Assembly: GCA_963693635.1 (NCBI GenBank)
Contig: CAVOBC010000044.1
Span: forward strand, 1 to 19,459
Source of the DNA: CAVOBC01 sp963693635
GTDB taxonomy: Bacteria > Pseudomonadota > Gammaproteobacteria > Pseudomonadales > Azotimanducaceae
DNA length: 19,459 nt
Direction of reading: 5' to 3'
Shown: one piece after another, positions 14,216 through 19,459 of the stretch
Numbering within the stretch: the stretch's first letter is position 1
How the letters are laid out: each line of letters begins with the position of its first letter
Notes under the pieces: generated by a model
Told to the model about the DNA's origin: nothing
What the model saw: only the letters and a program-made list of their open reading frames with translations
Databases searched by the model: none
Position numbers and translations under genes: made by a program

Positions 14216-15196
14216 TTACCCTCGCAGTCGCACAAATTTTTGCAGCGAGTGCATATCGAGAGGCACGAGGCCGCGGTTACCACCCCCACTCTTGATCACC
14301 TCGCCCACATACAGGTCACCGCGCGAATCCGCCCACAGGCCATGCGGCGCGAAGAAATTGCCCGCTTCAACCGGGTCCTGTTCGCCAAACCTTGTGTGCA
14401 CTTCGCCGTCCAGCGTCATCACCGCAACGCTCGCGTGGGGATCGTGCGGCAGGATGTTCACGGACGGATCACGTCCGGCGCGCATACCGAGTTCAGCGAC
14501 GTAGAGGTTCTCGTCGCCATCAATGTAGAGATCGTCAGGTCGGGTGACGTTGTTCCACTCGGTGCGGTAGGTGCCGTTCGCATCGAAGACCTGGATCCGC
14601 GAGTTCTCTCGATCAGCGACATACACGAGTCCGCGCTGATCGACGGCTATCGCATGCGGCAGTCGGAATTCGCCCGGGCCGCCGCCCGGTTCTCCCCACG
14701 AGAACTCATACGCGCCGGCCGCAGAGAATTTGTGCACCCGCGCATTGCCATAGCCGTCCGAGACATACATCTCGCCCGACGGCGCAAGGCACAGGTTAGT
14801 GACGCGGTTGAACGGGCCGGCGCCACGCAGGACGGGCGATTCGCCAGCGATGAAACCCGTGTCTGACGGCTTGTTCTTCTCTCCGAGGGTCTGCTTGAGT
14901 TCGCCGTCCGGCGTAAAAATCCGGACCGTGTGATCGAAGTTATCCGCCGCATAAACGGTATCGTCCGCACCGATGTAAATGCCGTGCGGATTGGTAAAAA
15001 TGCCCTCGCCCCAGGCTTCAATAAACCGCCCGTCGCGATCGAAAATAATCATCGGATGATCGCCGCGGTTGAACACGAACACACGATCCTGCGAATCGGT
15101 TGCGACCCCGGCTACCTCGACAAAGTTCCAGCCTTCGGGCAGTTGCTCCCAGCCCTCAAGCACCTCATATTCCAGTCTGTTTGCACCCAGCGCCAT
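14216..15196 (-). CDS. NHL-repeat beta-propeller protein (peptidyl-amidating-lyase-like)
   Basis: A six-bladed-propeller type protein of 326 residues. Repeats are plain: VAGVATDSQDRVFVFNRG (28-45), NPHGIYIGADDTVYAADNF (69-87), RVTNLCLAPSGEMYVSDGYGN, LPHAIAVDQRGLVYVADRENSRIQVF (split by blades), RPDDLYIDGDENLYVAEL and APHGLWADSRGDLYVGEV. The arrangement resembles the lyase half of peptidylglycine alpha-amidating enzymes as annotated in bacteria, but the enzymatic activity is not demonstrated for such homologues. No signal peptide is visible from the ATG at 15196, so it should be cytoplasmic. That start has GGGAG about 7 bases upstream. Upstream in-frame sequence to 15313 is not family-like. 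It precedes the zinc-finger gene by 5 bases and is divergent from the SRPBCC gene. Confidence 0.88.
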   Translation of the reverse strand: MALGANRLEYEVLEGWEQLPEGWNFVEVAGVATDSQDRVFVFNRGDHPMIIFDRDGRFIEAWGEGIFTNPHGIYIGADDTVYAADNFDHTVRIFTPDGELKQTLGEKNKPSDTGFIAGESPVLRGAGPFNRVTNLCLAPSGEMYVSDGYGNARVHKFSAAGAYEFSWGEPGGGPGEFRLPHAIAVDQRGLVYVADRENSRIQVFDANGTYRTEWNNVTRPDDLYIDGDENLYVAELGMRAGRDPSVNILPHDPHASVAVMTLDGEVHTRFGEQDPVEAGNFFAPHGLWADSRGDLYVGEVIKSGGGNRGLVPLDMHSLQKFVRLRG

Positions 15197-15431
15197 GCCT
15201 TCACTCCCGTTGGTTTCACAAGCCTGACTGTGTTGGCAAAACCGCCACGCTGTCAAGCATCTGGACGCGACCCGAAGCACACACCAGGAACCCGTCGTGT
15301 AGACTCGGGCCACCTAATCAAACGTCTACTGACGAGAAATCGGCCGGCAATAATCGACCCACTGGATTCGATCTGGGCTTTGCCGGCAGGAAGCCCGGGC
15401 GACACCTCGTTGCGAGAGTACGGAGTACACA

Positions 15432-15884
15432 ATGGGCCTCACAGTCAGTCATCTGTCCGTCCGCCGCGCAGCCTTCATCCGCGCACGCCCCGCCAGCGTC
15501 TGGTACGAATTCGACTCGTTCAGCCGGCTGGCCGCGTGGTTCGGCACGGGCCATCAACTCGAGGTCTTTGAACCCGGACCCAACGGCCGCATCGAACTGT
15601 CGGTCGACGACGGCGGCGATCGCCTGGCTTTCGGCGGTGACACAGTGATCTGGGAACCGGGTCTGGAATTCAGTTTTGAGGATAACTGGTTCGGCAGCCA
15701 GGCCTGGCCCGTGCCGACCTTTGTCACCTTGCGGCTGCAAGCACTCTTTGACGGCACGCAGGTCGAACTGATTCATCACGGCTTCGAGCGTCTCGGCGAC
15801 GCGGCAGCGGCGACATTTGAGGGCTACGAAGCCGGCTGGGACAACCATCACCTCGCGGCCCTCAGAAAAATTGTAGAGGAGTGA
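15432..15884 (+). CDS. SRPBCC family protein (AHSA1/polyketide cyclase-like)
   Basis: A small START-like helix-grip protein of 150 residues, of the kind that binds hydrophobic ligands. Visible features are the initial strand AAFIRARPASVWYEFD (about 13-28), the W-x-G pair SRLAAWFGTGHQLEVFEPG, WEPGLEFSFEDNWFG, TFVTLRLQALFDGTQVELIHHGFERLGD and the long C-terminal helix FEGYEAGWDNHHLAALRKIV typical of the AHSA1 group. ATG 15432 has GGAG 6 bases upstream. It is divergent from the NHL gene and convergent with the glycosyltransferase, from which it is separated by tandem hairpins. Ligand and role are unknown. Confidence 0.88.
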   Translation: MGLTVSHLSVRRAAFIRARPASVWYEFDSFSRLAAWFGTGHQLEVFEPGPNGRIELSVDDGGDRLAFGGDTVIWEPGLEFSFEDNWFGSQAWPVPTFVTLRLQALFDGTQVELIHHGFERLGDAAAATFEGYEAGWDNHHLAALRKIVEE

Positions 15885-15970
15885 ACCAACGCCACGCTCT
15901 GGCATGCCGAGTGCAGAGAAGCGCAGACCTCGCATGATCTTGCAGAAAAGAGTCTTGCCAAAAAAGGCGG

Positions 15971-16024
15971 TTCATCCCTGCACTCGCAGGGTGCTGAAAA
16001 AGTGCTTTCCTGCACCTTTTCAGC
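15971..16024. terminator. Two overlapping hairpins, likely bidirectional terminator
   Basis: Hairpin one: CCCTGC (15976-15981) pairs with GCAGGG (15986-15991) around ACTC, with flanking TTCA/TGAA. Hairpin two: GCTGAAAA (15993-16000) pairs with TTTTCAGC (16017-16024) and GTGC (16002-16005) with GCAC (16012-16015), with one A/C mismatch and loop TTTCCT. They lie between convergent genes. The second has A/T-rich lower arms, so either strand ends in a U-rich segment. Confidence 0.65.
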
Positions 16025-16034
16025 GTCGCGGGCC

Positions 16035-17120
16035 TCAGCCCGCCAGCCCACCCAGCAGGCGCCGATAATCTCCTGCGAGTGCAGTCCATGTCAGGTGACT
16101 GACATCCGGTGCGCGCGTACCTGCTGACACCAATTGCGCGAGTCGATCCGCTGCTAGATCAGCCTCTGTCTGAATGCTACCGACCGGATAACGATAGGGT
16201 TCTGCAAAGAGTTCCCGATACGCCAGACGGTCTGGCACCAGCGGCACGCATCCATTCGCGACCGCTTCGAGCACCGCGAGTCCCTGAAACTCATGCTCGG
16301 CTGTCGACAGGACGACATCTGCGTCGGCGAGAATTTTCAGGTACCCGTCGCGCGACGATACGAAACCGACGTGACCAAGATGGCCCGTCGCGTCCAGTAA
16401 CGCCTGAACTGCCACCATTTCTGCCGGCACCTTGCGGGTATCACCACTCAGGATGTGCAGTTTGAAGTCAAACGACCTTGCGACCAGGACGCGCATCAGT
16501 GCGAGTAAGCGGTCGACGCCCTTGTCCGCTTCCCACCGATGATTCCACACAAGCACCAGACTCTCGCTTGTCCGATGGCGCTCGCCCGACGCGATGATCT
16601 CCGCGGTATCGAGCGGCACTGGCAAGATGACACTACGTTGCTGCAGAGTCTCGGCAATGCCCGATGGCACGCCGTCGGGCAGCTTGACGAGCAAACTATC
16701 GACGCCCACCAGGAACGTGTCTCTGTTGTACGCCGAGTTGAACGCCAGCAGATCGGCAGCGAGCGCGCCATAGAGGCTTGTCACCTGTCTTTCCAGCAGA
16801 TGCGACGGCGGTTCGGAAGTTGGGTACGCAAACTGGTTCTCATGAAAGTACATCATGGCGGGCAGGTTGCGTACGGAGGCGTTCATACCGCGCAGGGCAG
16901 ACAGATCGGTCATTGACGTACATAGCAGCAGTTCGTGATCGCCACCGAAATCGGTGTCGTGGAAGGTCAGCGAGTTGCCGCGAAATCGCCAACTGAAGTA
17001 ACGACCGGGCAGCGTGTGGACGCTGAAGGTGAACTCGGGCAAATGCCGGACGACACCGCGCCACCAATAGTTGTGGCTACTCGCGTCATACGGCGACAGA
17101 ACGAGGACGTTACGACTCAT
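16035..17120 (-). CDS. tRNA-queuosine alpha-mannosyltransferase-like glycosyltransferase (DUF3524, QTMAN/GTDC1-like)
   Basis: A GT-B glycosyltransferase of 361 residues whose N-terminal half is the DUF3524 domain. LVLSPYDASSHNYWW (6-20), LCTSMTDLSALRG (66-78), HENQFAYP (93-100) and LAFNSAYNRDTFL (125-137) are the hallmarks shared with vertebrate GTDC1. The C-terminal half has WNHRWEADKG (192-201) and the nucleotide-sugar motif E277-x7-E285 in EHEFQGLAVLEA. The vertebrate enzyme attaches mannose to queuosine in tRNA-Asp. By homology this protein should glycosylate queuosine or a related modified base, but the donor and tRNA are not shown. It is complete, with ATG 17120; the ribosome-binding site is weak. 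It is monocistronic, followed by the terminator hairpins. Confidence 0.86.
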   Translation of the reverse strand: MSRNVLVLSPYDASSHNYWWRGVVRHLPEFTFSVHTLPGRYFSWRFRGNSLTFHDTDFGGDHELLLCTSMTDLSALRGMNASVRNLPAMMYFHENQFAYPTSEPPSHLLERQVTSLYGALAADLLAFNSAYNRDTFLVGVDSLLVKLPDGVPSGIAETLQQRSVILPVPLDTAEIIASGERHRTSESLVLVWNHRWEADKGVDRLLALMRVLVARSFDFKLHILSGDTRKVPAEMVAVQALLDATGHLGHVGFVSSRDGYLKILADADVVLSTAEHEFQGLAVLEAVANGCVPLVPDRLAYRELFAEPYRYPVGSIQTEADLAADRLAQLVSAGTRAPDVSHLTWTALAGDYRRLLGGLAG

Positions 17121-17201
17121 TACCAGCCGCTCGCTTCGCCACGTGCAGACAGCCTGAATCGAGTCGTACCGGCCGCCTGGCGGACCGCACCTGCAGGTGC
17201 G

Positions 17202-18240
17202 TCATCGATAATTTCTGAGTACGTGCTCGTGGGCCGTGTCTGTGATCAATCCCTCCTTCAACAATTGATCCAGCGACCGCCGCCTCATATCGCGCATGCC
17301 GTACTCATTTTAGCCGGACGTAATATGGAACTTCAATTGATAGGATTCTCGCCGCCTGATCACCGCCCGCACCGCCGGCGTATTGACCAGAATCTCGCAC
17401 GCGACACGCTTGCCACCGCCTGTTGTTGACATGAGTTCCTGATGAATGATGCCAAGGAGCGCCTCAGCCAGCATCATTCTGATATGGCCTTCTTCTGACG
17501 CCGGCACGTAGGACAGGAGCCGCTCCAGGATCTTGTCGATGGAGATCGTATGCACGCTCGAGAGGACCAGAACACCCGTCTCTGCCGCAGTGAGCGCGAT
17601 ACGAATGGAGTCAAAGTCGCGCATCTCCCCGATGACAATCACGTCCGGGTCCGTCCGCAGCGCAGCCTTGAGTCCGCTCTCGAACGACACGGTGTCCCGG
17701 CCGATCTCCGCTGGAGAATAATCGACTTTTTGTTCTCGTGCACATATTCGACCGGGTCTTCAATCGTGATGATGTGCTTGTTGCGCTTCCGATTGATGAA
17801 ATCGATCATCGCCGCCAGTGTGGTCGTCTTGCCCTGACTGGTCGTTCCCGAGATCAGAATGAGGCCTTTGTCACGCCGACACATCTCGTTCAGGATCGCT
17901 GGCATCCGCAGTTGTTCGAGCGCCATGGGCTTGAAGTTGAGGACGCGTATCACGGCGCCCACCTGCCATTGCTGATATTGAGATCGATCCGAAACCGGTG
18001 CTCCTGCCCGGTCTTGATCAAATCAAGATCCAGGCCGGTCTCGAACGACCTTATCTGGTCGGCGTCCAGCAGCGCATAGCAAAGTCGCCGCGTGTCGTTC
18101 GCCGAAAGGACGACCTCGCTGGCCGGCTGCAAGCGGCCCGCGCGACGGTGCATCACTGGCAGGTCCGGCACAATGTGGATGTCGGTTGCCTCAAGGCGCA
18201 CTGCATCCTCCAACACCTGCCCCATGTTGATATTCACCAT
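17202..18240 (-). pseudogene. PilT-like twitching motility ATPase, frameshifted and interrupted
   Basis: A retraction-ATPase-like gene of about 345 codons, spread over all three minus-strand frames. Segment 1 (18240 to about 17965) carries the N-terminal PAS-like region with ATDIHIVPDLPVMHRRAG. Segment 2 has Walker A GTTSQGKTTT and EDPVEYVHENKKS. Segment 3 has TDPDVIVIGEMRD (Walker B) and SSVHTISIDKILERLL (His box). Single-base losses near 17963-17965 and 17706-17708 explain the shifts; restoring one base gives NGQVGAVIRV and LQREIGRDTVSFESG. Segment 3 then meets TAA at 17310-17312, yet the same frame continues as NEYGMRDM...LLKEGLITDTA to TGA at 17202, the normal PilT tail. No other pilus genes are nearby. 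Either decay or sequence errors could explain this. Confidence 0.83.
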
Positions 18241-18312
18241 GACCCATTACTCAACCGCGTGCGAAGCACCACGCAAGACGCCTTCATCGTCACGCTGCGG
18301 GTGGCAGGCCTC

Positions 18313-18810
18313 TTATGACTCATCGCCGCGCCTGACCACCGGCCGGGGAGAGCCATCCGATGTTGCTGCATACCACTTGCCATCGTCTTCAAGCCATTGG
18401 AAATCATCGTCCGGGTAGTCGACAACATCGCCGCGCATCCGCGTGCCCACCACCAGAAACTGCGCATCTGCTGATGACTGGTTAACGAGGCGGTGGGCAT
18501 TGCCGTCACCCGCCGGAAAGCCTACACACATCCCCGCGGTCATCAGCGTCTCCCCCGTATCGTCAAATAGCACGAGTTCACCGCTGATCACGTAGGCGAA
18601 CTCATCTGATGATGAGTGCGAATGCCGGAGCGCAGACGCGCTGCCTGGATGCAGCGTTTCGAGGTTGACTCCGTACTGTCGCAGACGAAACAGGTCGCCA
18701 AGTGATCTCGACTCATGCGTGCCAAGTGCACGATAGGGTTGGGGAATCGGCCCATCGCCTCGCCTAGGGATATCTCTCGCCAGTAGCGGTACGGATTTGG
18801 TGTCGGACAT
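18313..18810 (-). CDS. Cupin domain-containing protein
   Basis: A single-cupin protein of 165 residues. Cupin motif 1 is visible as LRHSHSSSDEFAYVISG (61-77): H63-x-H65-x4-E70-x6-G77, the usual metal-binding set. Motif 2 is FPAGDGNAHRLVN (98-110), with the fourth ligand H106. The C-terminal stretch YPDDDFQWLEDDGKWYA follows the barrel and is seen in a group of small cupins of unknown function. The ATG at 18810 has GGAG 5 bases upstream. It is divergent from the sigma factor gene and lies 72 bases before the broken pilT-like gene on the same strand. Substrate unknown; metal-dependent sugar or small-molecule binding is possible. Confidence 0.9.
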   Translation of the reverse strand: MSDTKSVPLLARDIPRRGDGPIPQPYRALGTHESRSLGDLFRLRQYGVNLETLHPGSASALRHSHSSSDEFAYVISGELVLFDDTGETLMTAGMCVGFPAGDGNAHRLVNQSSADAQFLVVGTRMRGDVVDYPDDDFQWLEDDGKWYAATSDGSPRPVVRRGDES

Positions 18811-18927
18811 CTGAACTCCAATGTCGCTCTATCGATTCTCGCAGTCTGCCTCTGTCACGTCTCAACGCCAAGTAGAGGATCACGTTGTCCCAATCAGGAG
18901 GGCGGTCAGCGTGCAGGCGGCCCCCGG

Positions 18928-18990
18928 GACGCCGCAGCGGTTTACCCCCCAGACGCCGCAGGCGCTTTACCCCAGACGCCGCAGGCGCTT
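18928..18990. repeat. Three degenerate 23-24 bp tandem repeats upstream of the sigma factor
   Basis: GACGCCGCA recurs at 18928, 18952 and 18975, each followed by GC-rich bases and TTTACCCC (diverging to TTGCC in the last copy). The array lies in the 253-base region between the divergent cupin and sigma factor genes. An open frame runs through it in line with the sigma gene, but the encoded Arg/Pro/Thr-rich peptide is not family-like. Confidence 0.8.
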
Positions 18991-19063
18991 GCCATCTTCG
19001 CGCGTCTGTCATACAAACCGGGCAGAGAGGACACCCATATCCTCCGACTCACGAGGATCGCCG

Positions 19064-19459
19064 ATGGACGAAGCGCGGGTAGAAGGGCTGCTTGACCAAC
19101 TGAAGGCACTGCACGACGACGCAGCCACCTGGTCGCTGCTCTGTTGCCACTACGACAAGTCACTCGCCGAAGATGTCCTGCAATCGACCTACCTCAAAAT
19201 TCTGGAAGAGCGCGCACGTTTTGGCGGCGCATCGACCCTGCGCACCTGGTTGTTGGGCGTCATACCGCGCACGAAGCGGTGCGCAAACGCGGCCTTGTGG
19301 TTGCAGACGCCGGCTTCGACGGCGGGGCACTGGACCGCGAAGACGATGCGGCCCGAATCGAAAACCACGACGCAGCGACGATGGATTCTGATGTGCAGCG
19401 CGCCGCCGTCAGTGCCGCGATGGACCGCCTGAGCCTGCAGCAACGGCAGATCATCTTTC
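19064..19459 (+). pseudogene. Sigma-70 family RNA polymerase sigma factor, frameshifted, 3' partial
   Basis: ATG 19064 has GAGGA 6 bases upstream. The first frame encodes region 2: WSLLCCHYDKSLAEDVLQSTYLKILE then STLRTWLLGVI, the ECF-type core-binding and -10 recognition segment. Between about 19264 and 19267 one base is missing. From there the family sequence continues in another frame as AHEAVRKRGLVV, a variable acidic linker, and AAMDRLSLQQRQIIF, the start of region 4 (-35 recognition), cut by the right edge. With one base restored the protein would read through. It probably controls genes outside the window. An assembly or sequencing error is as likely as a real mutation. Confidence 0.78.

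Noticed and set aside
14186..14866. Plus-strand open frame opposite the NHL-repeat gene
   Set aside because: The minus strand carries clear periodic NHL blades; the plus frame has no domain signal.

Overview
The window is GC-rich DNA from a Gram-negative bacterium, probably an uncultivated gammaproteobacterium. This placement is an inference from gene types: a YejA-like periplasmic binding protein, TesB thioesterase, PilT-type ATPase, NhaP-type antiporter and a queuosine-tRNA glycosyltransferase family protein. There is no rRNA or tRNA to settle it. Genes are packed tightly on both strands in short operons. I see no CRISPR array and no intact insertion sequence.

Layout: a MATE efflux protein, cut by the left edge (+). 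A decayed VOC/glyoxalase 3' fragment and a pentanucleotide repeat lie between convergent genes. A minus-strand run follows: acyl-CoA dehydrogenase, then a PEP-mobilising/ATP-grasp protein, then a luciferase-like monooxygenase. A second minus-strand pair is a peptide-type solute-binding protein overlapping a cation/proton antiporter. Divergent from it on the plus strand come an Ldh-family dehydrogenase, a SAM methyltransferase, a short selenoprotein gene and a TesB thioesterase. On the minus strand lie an NHL-repeat protein followed after 5 bases by a protein with two PARP-type zinc fingers. A SRPBCC protein (+) then faces a tRNA-queuosine mannosyltransferase-like glycosyltransferase (-), with tandem hairpins between them. 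The right end has a broken pilT-like gene (-), a cupin (-) and a frameshifted sigma factor (+) cut by the right edge.

The most notable element is the gene at 12183-12524. Read conventionally it stops after 13 codons, but the same frame continues through the TGA for a further 99 codons and encodes an ArsC/Spx-like thioredoxin fold. The TGA sits exactly at the first redox position of a U-x-x-C motif, and a SECIS-compatible hairpin lies at the right distance. A conventional gene finder would report only a headless fragment. Other points of interest are the bacterial tandem PARP-type zinc-finger protein, the bacterial QTMAN-like enzyme, several short tandem repeat clusters around the methyltransferase, and single-base frameshifts clustered in the last 2.3 kb, which may be genuine decay or assembly error.
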